A stretch of DNA of 64,000 nt, from the NCBI GenBank assembly GCA_032622095.1, contig CP136068.1, positions 4,317,314-4,381,313 of the forward strand. Reading direction: 5' to 3'. The notes below the pieces were generated by a model. The model searched no databases, was not told where the DNA came from, and saw only the letters and a program-made list of their open reading frames with translations. Position 1 is the first letter of the stretch. Every line of letters begins with the position of its first letter. The position numbers and the translations under genes were made by a program. Positions 1 through 12,347 of the stretch are shown piece by piece. This stretch comes from Siphonodentalium dalli. Its lineage: Eukaryota > Mollusca > Scaphopoda > Gadilida > Siphonodentaliidae.

Positions 1-957
1 TGGTTTTACTGTAGTACATCTTGGTTTACTTGTTTTTACTGTAGTACATCTAGGTTTTACTGTAGTACATCTAGGTTTTACTGTAGTACATCTAGGTTTT
101 ACTGTAGTACATCTAAGTTTTACTGTAGTACATCTAGGTTGTACTGTAGTACATCTAGGTTTTATTGTAGTACATCTAGGTTTAACTGTAGTACATCTAG
201 GTTTTACTGTAGTACATCTAGGTTTTACTGTAGTACATCTAGGTTTTACTGTAGTACATCTAGGTTTACTGTAGTATATCTAGGTTTTACTGTAGTACAT
301 CTAGGTTTTACTGTAGTACATCTAGGTTTTAATGTAGTATATCTAGGTTTTACTGTAGTACATCTAGGTTTTACTGTAGTATATCTAGGTTTTACTGTAG
401 TACATCTAGGTTTTAATGTAGTATATCTAGGTTTTACTGTAGTACATCTAGGTTTTAATGTAGTATATCTAGGTTTTACTGTAGTACATCTAGGTTTTAC
501 TGTAGTATATCTAGGTTTTACTGTAGTACATCTAGGTTTTAATGTAGTGCATCTAGGTTTTACCGTAGTACATCTAGGTTTTACTGTAGTACATCTAGGT
601 TTTACTGTAGTACATCTAGGTTTTACTGTAGTACATCTAGGTTTTACTGTAGTACATCTAGGGTTTACTGTAGTACATCTAGGGTTTACTGTAGTACATC
701 TAGGTTTTACTGTAGTACATCTAGGTTTTACTGTAGTACATCTAGGTTTTACTGTAGTATATCTAGGTTTTACTGTAGTACATCTAGGTTTTACTGTAGT
801 ATATCTAGGTTTTACTGTAGTACATCTAGGTTTTACTGTAGTACATCTAGGTTTACTTGTTTTTTACTGTAGTACATCTAGGTTTACTTGTTTTTACTGT
901 AGTACATCTAGGTTTACTTGGTTTTACTGTAGTACATCTAGGTTTTACTGTAGTTAA
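1..957. repeat. 21-bp satellite array, left-truncated by window
   Basis: About 45 direct copies of a 21-bp unit, consensus TTTTACTGTAGTACATCTAGG. Variants are ordered rather than random: copies with GTATATC or AATGTAG alternate with standard copies between 270 and 800, suggesting higher-order amplification. Near both ends an extended variant adds ACTTGTTTT. Because 21 is a multiple of three, one frame stays open for 272 codons (139-957) as a heptapeptide repeat of the form FTVVHLG. I read this as a by-product of the period: the frame changes wherever a unit loses one T, and there is no flanking exon signal. Confidence 0.95.
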
Positions 958-1518
958 ACCCAATTTTGTGATAAACTCAGTTTTACTTTTTGGAATTCGA
1001 TTACAATTAAAACTATATTTTATTGGCGTAATAAAGTTATGATAATATCGCTAATTGTTTGTGGTGAATTGGTGATATAATGATCAGGTAACGATTATCA
1101 ATGTCTGATGTATCCGTACAATACAGCTCGTCTTGAAAACACACTTTTAAATATACTTTGAAAAAAACAAATTAAAACCACCTTGCCCCAGGTTTTAATA
1201 AAGCCCAGTTTGGTGGGTTTTATTATTCGGTCGATTTTTTTCGCCCAGAATTGATGTTGTTTCTTCGCGTAAATGGCAGTGTTTCGTTTGAATGAGGGAG
1301 AGCGCGTTTATGCTCTGGCGTTTGTCACTCAATATCCATGTGCAGTTTATGTACATATAGGAGAGATAACAAATATGCCAGTGTGATGGGTGGTTTCTTG
1401 CTAAAATGTTTTTTGCGATTCATTCGTTCGGGTGTCGCTATGGCGACAGAGAGAATGTAGGGATCGGACTCACCGGGTTGACACGTTCAACACGAGCATG
1501 ACTTTTGTAACTGATTCC
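958..1518. other. unassigned non-repetitive DNA
   Basis: No recognisable gene or mobile element. A 37-codon open frame (1273-1386, starting MAVFRLNEGE) is the only protein-like stretch. It has no splice or homology support, so I do not call it a gene. Confidence 0.5.
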
Positions 1519-2275
1519 TTATTTACAAAATGTCTCTTTTGGGCAATTTGATGGCACGGGTTGGTGGCCAGCCCAAATACCCACTAGAAACACCCCATCC
1601 CTAACATCCGGGGGTATCATGCGATATGGACCATTTTGGAGACCGTAAGGATTTCGGCCAATTTGACGACAGGAGTGGGCGGCCCGGTCCAAATACCCCA
1701 TAGAAACACCCACCCTCATCCATGGGGTATGGTCCATTTTATTCCTTATTTGCAAAAATGTTTCATTCGATCAATTTTACGGCATTGGTGGGTAGCCCAC
1801 CCAAATACCCTCTAGAAACACCCTCACCTGGGGTACCACCAAGAGGGGATGAACAATGCGGGGTCCGCCTCAAATACCCCATTATAAACACCCCAACCCC
1901 TCACACCGGGGTCCATACTCCATTTTACCCGCTCGGTGGTACCACCCGGGTGAGGGGTGGGGATGGCGATGTTTCTGTGGGGTATTTGAGGGCGGGCCAC
2001 CCACCCATGCCGTCAAATTGGCCGAATTCCTTACCGATCTCGCAAATGGTCCATATCCCATTTCTACCTCCTCGGGTGAGGGTGGGGGTTTTTTAATGGT
2101 GTATTTTGATCGAGCCACCCACTCCTGTCGTCAAATTAGCCTAAATCCTTACCGTTCTCTAAATGGTCCATACCCCAGTTCACCCCCTCCGGGAAGTACC
2201 TGTGAGCGGTGAGGGTGGTGGTGTTTATAGTGGGTATTTGGGGCGGGCCACCCACCCATGCAGTCAAACTGACCG
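1519..2275. repeat. inverted minisatellite, units about 115-130 bp
   Basis: GC-rich diverged units contain CAAATTTG-like, GGTGGG-CCC-AAATACCCC and GAAACACCCC blocks. Three copies on one strand start near 1542, 1658 and 1770; copies in the opposite orientation have matching blocks near 2010, 2128 and 2260. Orientation switches around 1925-1945, at a GGTGGTACCACCCGGG-like sequence. Several small overlapping frames on both strands are shadows of the repeat. Confidence 0.75.
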
Positions 2276-5200
2276 AAAGAGATGTTTGCGAATAAGGAGT
2301 AGGGAATCAATTCCAATAGTCATGTTCGTCCATGATATTAGATATATAGTCATTTTAGAAGAATGTCCTAGAGTATGGGGTGTCAACATTATACCTCCAT
2401 AAATCAGGGGGGAGTCGTGCAAAAAAAATCCGACACAAGGCCGGGGTGGGGGGAGGTGGGTCGCAGCTCCTAAAAACACGTTTTTCCCGGTGTTTTCTGA
2501 TGCTTGCAAGTTTTTTCCTTTTGGAATTTTTACACCTGTAGTGTACACACAAGATGCTAGGTACAGTTATCTGTGGTCAGGTTGGCCTCAGAATGTTTTG
2601 ATTATTTGGTCCCTTCTAATACTAAGTAAACCTTCGTGAAATTTTTAACTGCGCTGGCCCACCTGCAATGGGTTGGATAACCACTTGGTATGTAAATATA
2701 TTATAATGAACTCTAAAGACAAATAAACCACATATACTTCAGTAAGTAAAATAAAATATCACATTACCACTATCTGTGGTATCAAATCGAAATTCAACTC
2801 TCCAAGTCTGATATGAAACTGAAATAATATGTAAAATAAATGTAGAACATGCCTGTTCTCTGATCTATAAACATGTTTCTGGCACAAAGGTACTAATACT
2901 ATAAAAGACAAAAGTGCTTCAGTGTTACATACCCAATTATTAATGAACAGACATTCGCATGGATCTCTATCAGTCTCAATAGCATTTTCTTAGTAAAACA
3001 TGACTGTCTTTCAATTGTGAAATAATGAGAAATTATTTATTTATATGCGCTATTCTACAACCATTTAGCTATTGTTAATATTAAAATGATCCATCTAACC
3101 ATGTACACTGCATATTGTAAAACAGGCAAGAAACAGTTTGATAAGTGTCCAGTCTGAAATACTTGGGTAATTTTGTACCAGAAAATGTAACCAAAGTTTC
3201 TTGTTAAACTCATTCATTTCTTAATCCAGATTACATAAAGATTTTGTAAGTCACTTTGCACAATGATAATTGAAACTTCACCTGAGTTTAAATTAACGTA
3301 AATAATTCTTCAATCAGTTTCAACGTTTTTCAAAATTCAATATATAAATGTCAGTTGAACGACATCGATGAAAAATGAAAATGAATATATCTGATACATT
3401 TTGCATAGAAAGTCACTGCAACATCTGACTCCATTAAATCCAATAAGATCGGAGTGGATCGTTCATAGAAAACTATATTAATACCACCAGTCAAAACACT
3501 TATAAGGACACACTTCCAATGAAAATATATAGGACATACACTTTATGAAATACTGCATAACAAAAAGAGCTCTCCAAGCAATACAAGCAATACACTCATA
3601 TGAGATTTAAAACATTTATCTAGAAAACCCCATCTCAACCTGGGCAGCATATAATTTTTCTGGTGTGTTGTGTGTTTACAACTTCACTTTAACTAGCAAC
3701 TTAAAAAATATATATATATATAAAGTAAACACGAGTGCATTTCATGGATAAATGCACATTACACAAAGTCCAGTGCAAAGTCTGGAATAAATAATTAGAT
3801 ACAATATTTGTTTAAAGTTGTTTGGTTGTGTCAGCTGGTTTGTTGAGTTTTTCATGATAAATGTTTTTAATCTCATGAGTTTATTGCTTGTGCTCATAGT
3901 TATAATTTATTAGTATTTGAGTTTAACTGGTGGCGAAAGTACACCAAAGTTGGATGATGCTTGAAAAAACAGAATGGTCAAATTACGAATGACTGATAAT
4001 TATTATATAATTATGTTCATTCTAATTTAACCATTCTCTGTTTCTCAACATCAGCCACCTTCACTGGACATTCTACACCCTGATGTTTTTGCCTATAATG
4101 GCTCTCCAGCTTTATACATTTCATTAAAATGTGACTGGAACGGGGGGGGGGGGGGGTAACAAAACCATGAGTGGAAAAATATATTGTTTTTGCACAAAGA
4201 GGGGTTGGGGTCCAAAGTGCTAAAAAAACAAATCAGCGTTGTGTATGCAAATTTTGTCCTGGCTCCCCCTGCATAAATGGGTAATAAGCGAAACAGCGAA
4301 GGTTTTTACATTTAACAGTATCTAATTAACTATGAATCAATTCATCAATCACTTCACGTTTAAATGTTGGTCTTGGTAGGGTTGATTTAATCGAGGTTTG
4401 TGTTACGTGGAGCTAGACTCGGGTATTATAAAAAGAAATTACACGACGTGCTGCTTATCTGAAGTTTGAGTCATCTATACGAATTTTAATTAGAATGTGC
4501 GTCGAATTCGATACCATCTTGCTTGAACCTTCTTCACAGATCGTCGGCCATGCGCAAAGCCTGGGAAATATTACCCGTACTCGCGCGCATTATGTATTAT
4601 GTACATGAAAATGTTTTAATTTAGTGACTAATGCCGTTTATTTGGATCATATTAAACACATAGACGACTCCGTAGTTTGTGGTTTGTGGTATGCTTATAA
4701 ACACCACGTGTACGTGGTATCGCCAAGCCGGAAGATATCGCCAAACCAGATCATGCGGTTTTGATAAATCAACATATCGTCCTCAGATGAACCTTCATAT
4801 CTACCAGTTGAATGGTGATATCCACTATGCCAAAATAATTTCGTGAAGCGAAATGTTCCCTCAATGGGATAAGCGACCACAGCTTGCTCTCACACCGATA
4901 AATATAATGAAAATAAAGAGGTGAGAAGGCACACAAGTTTGCCACACATAATACAGTGTGATCGTATATGTATTGACGTTTAGGGTTAAAATAGAATCGT
5001 CACAATATTATATGATGACTCTTGAAAAAGCCAGACATTGTATAATTTGTAGCTATACGATATATGTATATTAAATTAGATGATTTGGTTTCATTGTCTA
5101 CTCGATTGGAAATGAGTCTTAATGTCTGTAAAAATAACATGACTATAACAAATCATTGATACTTCGTAGCATTTCGTCCTGGGGTTAGGGTTAGCGTTAG

Positions 5201-6079
5201 GGTTGGGGTTACTTAAAATTTTGAAATCGGCAACAGTCTGCGACCCGTGCGTTTGGTTATGAAGATTACTACTCCATATACTGAAGAAAAAAATATGTAT
5301 CACCACCATCGTAATTGTGTCAGGGCGACCTATTTGCCTTAATATTCCGACACACTTAACATATCAGAATGTTTGTTAATGTGTAAGATAACACGGTTCT
5401 CTTTTTTTCTTCTCATATTGGCTCAGATGTGTCAATTGTTTTAGTAAAGCTCGCTAGTGTGTCATATCGCTCGATTTCGTGTCATCTGAACCATGCATTC
5501 CAATTTTGTGATAAAGAGATATATATTTTATTATGGAAATACACAACCGTTCTTAATAAAATATGTTAACGTGTCGACCAGATGAACCAATAGGAAGTTC
5601 CCTTGAGTAACAAATAACTTTTGTCATAGAATACCATTGAAGGTTTGAGGGAGCTTAGCCTTCACGGAAACAAACAAATGTTGAATGCAGTAGACATATA
5701 TTATGAGAACAGAAAGATTACCATGATTCTACCATGTGTACGGGTTACGAATAGCTTTGGGTTCCGGTCGCGTTATGCGGCAGCATGATATTCCCCAATA
5801 TATATGTAGAACTAAATGCCTTCAGATAACGATTAGTTGTTATGTTACTTACTTGTTTTATCATGTATATACGTGAACTGATTCCACACGAAGGATGCTG
5901 CGATATTCACAGTGAACACCCTTTGAAATTGGAATTGTCCTGTTTCGGGTTAGTGCTGTTGAATGTGTTCTTGTACTCACGGAAGCTATATGATCGACGG
6001 CATATTTTGATTATGAACAAACGTAGCCGTGTGTGTTTGTTTAATTACCTTTGGACAGATGTAACCAGTTAACAGCCAC
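2276..6079. other. AT-rich DNA without recognisable genes
   Basis: No coding region or mobile element that I can support. Noted inside: a (TA)n run near 3707-3722, a poly(G) tract near 4142-4156 and the telomere-like patch at 5181-5211. Short frames at 4695-4880 (minus), 5091-5309 (minus) and 5842-6072 (plus) resemble nothing I know. Confidence 0.5.
5181..5211 (+). repeat. short interstitial telomere-like repeat
   Basis: GGGGTTAGGGTTAGCGTTAG followed by GGTTGGGGTT: about five degenerate copies of TTAGGG, the animal telomere hexamer. It is too short to be a functional telomere. It could be a repair scar or a chance G-rich stretch. Confidence 0.6.
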
Positions 6080-6535
6080 TGTGATTGACCCCCACCCATG
6101 GCGCCTGATGCAAGCATCATTTTTTATCACGCAACAACCCAAGTTTTGAAAACTCCCCACCACTGTCATCATTTCACGATTCATCTGTCCCCTCCTGTAT
6201 TCTACGTTCTTACTCCCTCTATCTCGCTCTCTCTCTCTCTCTGCATCCTGTTATCGCTAACACTATCTTCTCCCTGTTTTCAATCCCTAACTCAAATTTA
6301 GCTCTATATCCTCATTTATCCTAAAACCATTATTTCAATCTCTTCCCGTTTATTCGATAACCCTCCCTCAAGTACTAGGGAAGGGGGGATATCGCCAAAG
6401 AGAAGACTTCATATAAGCACTCGGGCTTGTTGTCTGATCCTCGTTTCCATACATTAACTCTTCTATTTTGTATATATGTGTCATCTGTATATTATGTTAT
6501 TTTTGGGATTTGGAAATAAAAATATGTTTACACTA
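6080..6535 (+). mobile_element. probable LINE 3'-UTR remnant
   Basis: A C/T-rich stretch with a CT microsatellite (near 6226-6242) is followed by GCTTGTTGTCTGATCCTCGT and ends in GGAAATAAAAATATGTTTAC. The last ~100 bp resemble the tail at 13193-13320 (shared GCTTGTT-TCT-ATCCTC and AATAAATATTGTTTACAC-like end), so it is a repeated 3' end with an AATAAA-type signal. The 67-codon frame at 6098-6301 is low-complexity UTR, not a protein. Confidence 0.45.
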
Positions 6536-6543
6536 TATATATA

Positions 6544-7359
6544 ACTAGAAGGTGACCCGACTTCGTCCGGGCTTTGACCTTGAATTGACCATTTTGAAGG
6601 TCAAGGTCAGGTGGGGTCAAACACCAACACCCCAAAAATGGTGGAAATCGGCCCAGCGGATACCGGGAAATCGGCCCAGCGGATACCGAGATACCCTATG
6701 CATCAAATTTCGTCCGTAAAAATCCGCCAGTTTAACCCGATTTGATTTCCACTCAAGTATATAAACGCGCCTCATATACACACGCTCATTAATTCTCAAG
6801 TTTCAACGTAAAGATAAATTACCATCGGTGCCCGAGATATCGCCAAGACGTCTGAAACAGTCAAATGCATCGGCCGGTTAAGCGTTAACGTGATCTAACG
6901 TTATGACCTCTAACGACGTCATAGAAGTTACGCATTGTTTTTATCCTGATGGAAGATAGTACCACTTCTTCTTGATAATTGAGGCAGATAACTAAAACGG
7001 ATACATACGCATTATATATCGTTAGAAAGAGGAAACACGAAAGATTCTCACAGTGTCATTATTATGACTGGCATTTTATTATTCGCGCTGTTTCGAATCG
7101 ATTTGTAAGCACCGAACTCAAATGAAAGTCCCGTAACACAGCGTACGGGATTTGACCTCGGCACGTGAAAAGTTGACCTCGGATCTGAAAATTAATATGC
7201 CTATGCCACTTCCCGGCCGATAGTATCCTCACATACGAAGTTTCATCGAAATCGGGTCGGCCGTTTTCGAGTTCATCGCGAACACACAGACACACACACC
7301 CTCACCACACATACACACGCACATACACACACAGACAGATCTTCCAAAATATATAATAG
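6544..7359 (+). mobile_element. short non-LTR-type element A
   Basis: Starts with ACTAG and a GC hairpin head (GTGACCCGACTTCGTCCGGG), followed by GGTCAAGGTCA motifs. The 3' third has GTTTCATCGAAATCGGGTCG, a phrase common in 3' ends of RTE-type and related SINE-like elements of invertebrates, then CA-rich microsatellite, then CAAAATATATAATAGA. A near copy is element G at 11573. No ORF2 is present, so it is either a SINE-like element or an internally deleted LINE. Family assignment is from remembered motif patterns. Confidence 0.6.
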
Positions 7360-8220
7360 ACTAGCATGTTAGCCCGCCACTGGCGGCATTCGTCTCATGG
7401 CTTTGTTTCAGAAACATGACATTTTTTTAATTTAACCAAATTTCAAGTCGATAGCTCCACCCGTTTCCGACATCTGGTCTGCGCATGCGCGAAGCTTGCG
7501 TCGCACGGGCTCGGCGACCCGATAAAATTCGTACCCGGGGCAAGATACATTCACATACCAAATTTCAAGTCGATAGCACCACCGGTTTCCGAGATCTCGT
7601 CTGCGCATGCGCGAAGCTGGCGTCGCACGGACTCGGCCACCCGATAAAATTTGTATCCGGGGCAATTCACATTCACATAGCAAATTTCAAGTCGATAGCT
7701 CCACCCGTTTGCGAGATAACGCATTCTATGTTTTTCAATGAGTTAATTCATGGTACCCGTCCTCCCCGTCCTAAACTTCAGAGCGGACAGTCAATTAATC
7801 CCGTCGTGAAATCCCTCTGCATAATATTTCGAGCTCTTAGATCAATTCTGCCTTTTTAGTTGCATTTCGTCCGCATCCGTATTTCGGACGCATGGGGTCA
7901 GTCGTTTAGCCACGTCCATTGGAATCCGCATCGGACGCATGGGGTATTGTTTAGCCACGTCCATTGCAATAAAGAGCGTTAATTGTTAAAACCTCCGTAT
8001 AAGGTATAGATAAAGAGCGTTATTGCCTTAACCACCGCCGTGCCTTTGCGGTGATTGGGAGTGGATAAAGGGTGCTCAGAGCTTCCCGAAAACACGACTA
8101 CGGCGGTGTCGGTGGGATTTTACACTTACATACGAAATTTGATCTCAATCTGTACACGCGTTTTGGATTCTATGAAGTACACACACACACACATATATAC
8201 GAAGTCTCAAAATATATAGT
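7360..8220 (+). mobile_element. short non-LTR-type element B with 122-bp repeats
   Basis: Head ACTAGCATGTTAGCCCGCCA with a GCC..GGC hairpin. Between about 7440 and 7720 lie tandem units of about 122 bp (GATAGCTCCACCCGTTTCCG ... GCGCATGCGC ... ACCCGATAAAAT). The tail (GTACACGCGTTTTGGATTC, then CA repeats, then TCTCAAAATATATAGT) is shared with elements C and F. Open frames on both strands here (for example 7485-7859) are translations of the 122-bp unit. Confidence 0.6.
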
Positions 8221-9320
8221 ACTAGCAGGTTAGCCCGCCACTGGCGGCATTCGTCCCATGGCTTTGTTTCAGAAACATGACATTTTTGAATATGAATTTA
8301 ATGTTTTTTAAATTTAATTTATTGTTTCTGAATTGTTAATTTTTTTTAATTTTAAATTGTTTTAATTAAATTGTAAATTGTTTTAATTAATTTTTTTGTT
8401 TCTGGCGGAAAAATTTACCCGTAGAAATCCCCCCTTCATAGGAACGACAGACAACGCATTCTTTGTTTCGTGAAATCTCTCTACGATAACATTGCATTGA
8501 ATTTAAAACAAACGCTTCCCGTCGGGAAATCTGTCTGCATAATATTTTGAGTCTGCCGTACCCGTCGTAATGTCGTGAAATCTCTCTGCATAATAGATAA
8601 CATTGCATTGAATCTGTTGTTGGCATTTAAGACTTCGGGTCGTTGTTGTTGGCATCACGGCTCCCCGAAAACTCTCACATTGCCGAAAACGTGTATTTAG
8701 TAATATCGTTGTTGTTGATATTTACGGCTTGGGGGCTATTTTCTTATTTAGCAAGTTTGAGCTCAATCGGTTCGAGTCTATAAAGGACACACTCATATAT
8801 ATGACACTTCCAGTGGGTAGCAAGTTTGAGCTCAATCGGCATTCCCTGGAATTTCCCGTAGATTGGCAGATTCCAGTAGCTTTATAACGGTATATCTGGG
8901 AGAAATCTGATGCTATATTCGTGATTATCTGGGATGATTTCGGTATATAACTATATACTGTAAAAACAAAGCGCGCCATCCGTGATCGCAGGGTTGGTCA
9001 GAAACAAATGTTTTTTAAATTTAATGTATGCTCCGTATATCTCTCTGCAGATGCAAATAACGTTGAATGGCAAACAGACGCTCTTTATAGAGATGCGTCA
9101 AAAATAAACGCTCATTAAATAATCACTTGATTAACCCACGCCGTGCCTTTGCGGTGATTTGAGATTGGAGAACGGGTGCTCTGAGCTTCTCTAAACTGCG
9201 ACCACGGTCGTGTCGGTGGTATTTGACACTTACATATGAAGTTTGAGCTCAATCTGTACACGCGTTTTGGATTCTATGAAGTACACACATATATACGAAG
9301 TCTCAAAATATATAGTATAG
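8221..9320 (+). mobile_element. short non-LTR-type element C
   Basis: Same head as B (ACTAGCAGGTTAGCCCGCCA, then GGCGGCATTCGTC) and same tail (TCTCAAAATATATAGTATAG). The interior is different: AT-rich spacer, then GTTTGAGCTCAATCGG phrases at two places, then a GCCGTGCCTTTGCGGTGATT block also found in B. It lacks the 122-bp units, so it may be another subfamily or a composite of two insertions. Confidence 0.5.
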
Positions 9321-9907
9321 ACTAGCAGGTTAGCCCGCCACCGGCGGCTTGTCCGAAACATGACATTTGTTTTTTAGTTTTAGCTCCACGCGTTTCAATA
9401 AGTAAAATTTGTACCCGGTAGCTCCACCCGTTTCCGAGATCTGGTCTGCGCATGCGCGAAGCTGGCGTCGCACGGGCTCGGCGACCCGATAAAATTTGTA
9501 CCCGGCGCAATATACATTCACATAGCAAATTTCAAGTCGATAGCTCTACCCGTTTCCGAGATCTCGTCTGCGCATGCGCTGCACGGGCGTCGCACGGGCT
9601 CGCCAATACGACAACGACCACCGCCTGGTCAAACTACACACACGTACCAAGTTTCGTCCCGATCGGTCGAGAATCGTAGATTTGTATGAAGTACAACACA
9701 CACACAAACATAAATATATAAGAGAGATATGTAAATTACATAGATTGTATCAAAATATATAGGAGATATATGTAAATGATCTACACACCATTACTGGTGT
9801 TTGTCAAAGTTTAGTGGGGTATATCAATACTCATTCACGATCATATCATTGAGGTCCTTAGGGTGTGGGCTATCTCTCGAATACACGGAGTTCTCAAAAT
9901 ATATAGT
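9321..9907 (+). mobile_element. short non-LTR-type element D
   Basis: Head ACTAGCAGGTTAGCCCGCCA, roughly two 122-bp units (about 9418-9600), then a 3' part with AAGTTTCGTCCCGATCGGTC and a tail ending TTCTCAAAATATATAGT. The last 300 bp are almost identical to those of element E, indicating recent copying or segmental duplication. Confidence 0.6.
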
Positions 9908-10754
9908 ACTAGCAGGTTAGCCCGCCACCGGCGGCTTGTCCGAAACATGACATTTTTTTTATATATTTTTTTTAATTTTTAGCTCCACGCGTTTCAATAA
10001 GAAAAATTTGTACCCTGTAGCTCCACCCGTTTCCGAGATCTGGTTTGCGCATGCGCGAAGCTGGCGTCGCACGGGCTCGGCGACCAGATAAAATTTGTAC
10101 CCGGCGCAAGATACATTCACATAGCAAATTTAAAGTCGATAGCTCCACCCGTTTCCGATATCTCGTCTGCGCATGCGCTGCACGGGCGTCGCACGGGCTC
10201 GGCGACCCGATAAAATTTGTACCCGGCGCAAGATACATTCACATAGCAAATTTAAAATCGATAGCTCCACCCGTTTCCGAGATCTCGTCTGCGCATGCGC
10301 TGCACGGGCGTCGCACGGGCTCGGCGATCCGATAAAATTTGTACCCGGCGCAAGATACATTCACATAGCAAATTTCAAATCGATAGCTCCACCCGTTTCC
10401 GAGATCTCGTCTGCGCATGCGCTGCACGGGAGTCGCACGGGCTCGCCAATACGACAACGACCACCGCCTGGTCAAACTACACACACGTACCAAGTTTCGT
10501 CCCGATCGGTCGAGAATCGTAGATTTGTATGAAGTACAACACACACACAAACATAAATATATAAGAGAGATATGTAAATTAGATAGATTGTATCAAAATA
10601 TATAGGAGATATATGTAAATGATCTACACACCATTACTGGTGTTTGTCAAAGTTTAGTGGGGTATATCAATACTCATTCACGATCATATCATTGAGGTCC
10701 GGAGGGTGTGGGCTATCTCTCGTATACACGGAGTTCTCAAAATATATAGAAGAG
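9908..10754 (+). mobile_element. short non-LTR-type element E, four 122-bp units
   Basis: Same head and tail as D. GATAGCTCC anchors fall at 10138, 10260 and 10382, giving an exact 122-bp period. Each unit has GCGCATGCGC at its centre. ORF-like readings such as 10045-10335 and 10173-10532 are three frames of the same unit and not genes. Confidence 0.65.
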
Positions 10755-11572
10755 ACTAGCAGGTTAGCCCGCCACCGGCGGCTTGTCCGAAACATTGTTT
10801 ATATATTTTTTTTAATTTTTAGCTCCACGCGTTTCAATAAGAAAAAATTGTACCCGGTAGCTCCACCCGTTTCCGAGATCTGGTCTGCGCATGCGCGAAG
10901 CTGGCTTCGCACGGGCTCGGCGACCCGATCAAATTTGTACCCGGCCCAAGATACATTCACATAGCAAATTTCAAGTCGATAGCTCCACCCGTTTCCGATA
11001 TCTCGTCTGCGCATGCGCTGCACGGGCGTCGCATGGGCTCGGCGACCCGATAAAATTTGTACCCGGCGCAAGATACATTCACATTGCAATTTTCAAGTCG
11101 ATAGCTCCACCCGTTTCCGAGATCTGCCTTTTTAATCGAGATAAATGCATTTCGTACCCGTCCTAATGTACTATTTCGAGCGATAACAATTGTCAGACTC
11201 CCATCGTGAACCTCAACACGAAGTAAACACGTGTTTCGAGCGATAACATTGCATTGAAGTCAGACTCCCATCGTGGACCCCCAAGACGACGTAAACACGT
11301 GTTTGTTCCGGTATAACTCTGGAGACTCTGACTTCATATATATATATAATGACGTTATTAACCCCGGCCGTGCCGTTTGAGCTGATTTTGATGAATGGGA
11401 GTGGAGAACGGGTGCTCTGAGCTTTTCTAAACCGCGACCACGGTCGTGTCGGTGGGATTTGACACTTACATAGAAAGTTTGAGCTCAATCTTTACACGCG
11501 TTTTGGATTCTATGAAGTACACACACACATACACACATATATACGAAGTCTCAAAATATATAGTATAGATAG
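10755..11572 (+). mobile_element. short non-LTR-type element F
   Basis: Head ACTAGCAGGTTAGCCCGCCA, two to three 122-bp units (10857-11125), then the CACGCGTTTTGGATTC tail shared with B and C, ending TATAGTATAGATAG. It therefore combines the head and units of D/E with the tail of B/C. Confidence 0.6.
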
Positions 11573-12347
11573 ACTAGAAGGTGACCCGACTTCGTCCGGG
11601 GTTTGACCTTGAATTGTCTATTTTGAAGGCCAAGGTCAAGTGGGGTCACGATTTGACCCGTCCAAAACACTGCCCGAACAAAAGTACCCGTCGAAATCCA
11701 TCCGGTTTTACCCGATTTGACCTTTTAACCCGATTTGATTTCCACTCAAGTATATAAACGCGCCTCATATACACACGCTCATTAATTATCAAGTTTCAAC
11801 GTAAAGATAAATTACCATCGGTGCCCGAGATATCGCCAAGACGTCTGAAACAGTCAAATGCATCGGCAGGTTAAGAGTTAACGTGATCTAACTGTATGAC
11901 CTCTAACGACGTCATAGAAGTTACGCATTGTTTTTACCCTGATAGAAGATCGTACCACTTCTTCTTAATAATTGAGGCAGATAACTAAAACGGATACATA
12001 CATATTATATATCGTTGGAAAGAGGAAACACGAAAGATTCTCATAGTGTCATTATTATGACTGGCATGTTATTATTCGCGCTGTTTCGAATCGATTTGTA
12101 AGCACCGAACTGAAATATATTAGCGCAAAACGGCGTAAAAACAGATTTGACCTCGGCACGTGAAAAGTTGACCTCGCACGGACAAATTAATAGGCCTATG
12201 TTAGTCCTGACCCGAAAATACCCCCACATACCAAGTTTCATCGAAATTGGCTCAGCCGTATTTGAGTCCATCGATTACTGACACACACACACATACACAC
12301 ACACACACACACAGATCTTTCAAAATATATAATAGATAGATAGATAG
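11573..12347 (+). mobile_element. short non-LTR-type element G, sister of A
   Basis: Head ACTAGAAGGTGACCCGACTT, body strongly similar to A (for example AAGTATATAAACGCGCCTCA, CGGTGCCCGAGATATCGCCA), then a GTTTCATCGAAATTGGCTCA phrase and a tail of CA repeats plus (ATAG)n. The 76-codon minus frame at 12041-12271 is a shadow. Confidence 0.6.

Noticed and set aside
139-957. 272-codon open frame as a repeat-protein gene
   Set aside because: The reading is a direct product of the 21-bp period; frame changes follow single-base loss in units and there are no exon or promoter signals.
1-957. CRISPR-like array
   Set aside because: Units are contiguous with no unique spacers, and the sequence is eukaryotic.
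1273-1386. 37-codon frame as a first exon
   Set aside because: Protein-like composition only; no donor site, homology or promoter support.
5181-5211. True telomere or chromosome end
   Set aside because: Only about five degenerate TTAGGG-like copies with ordinary DNA on both sides.
7485-11166. Many overlapping 60-124-codon frames with MREAGVARARRPDK-type text
   Set aside because: They are three-frame, two-strand translations of one 122-bp non-coding repeat inside SINE-like elements.
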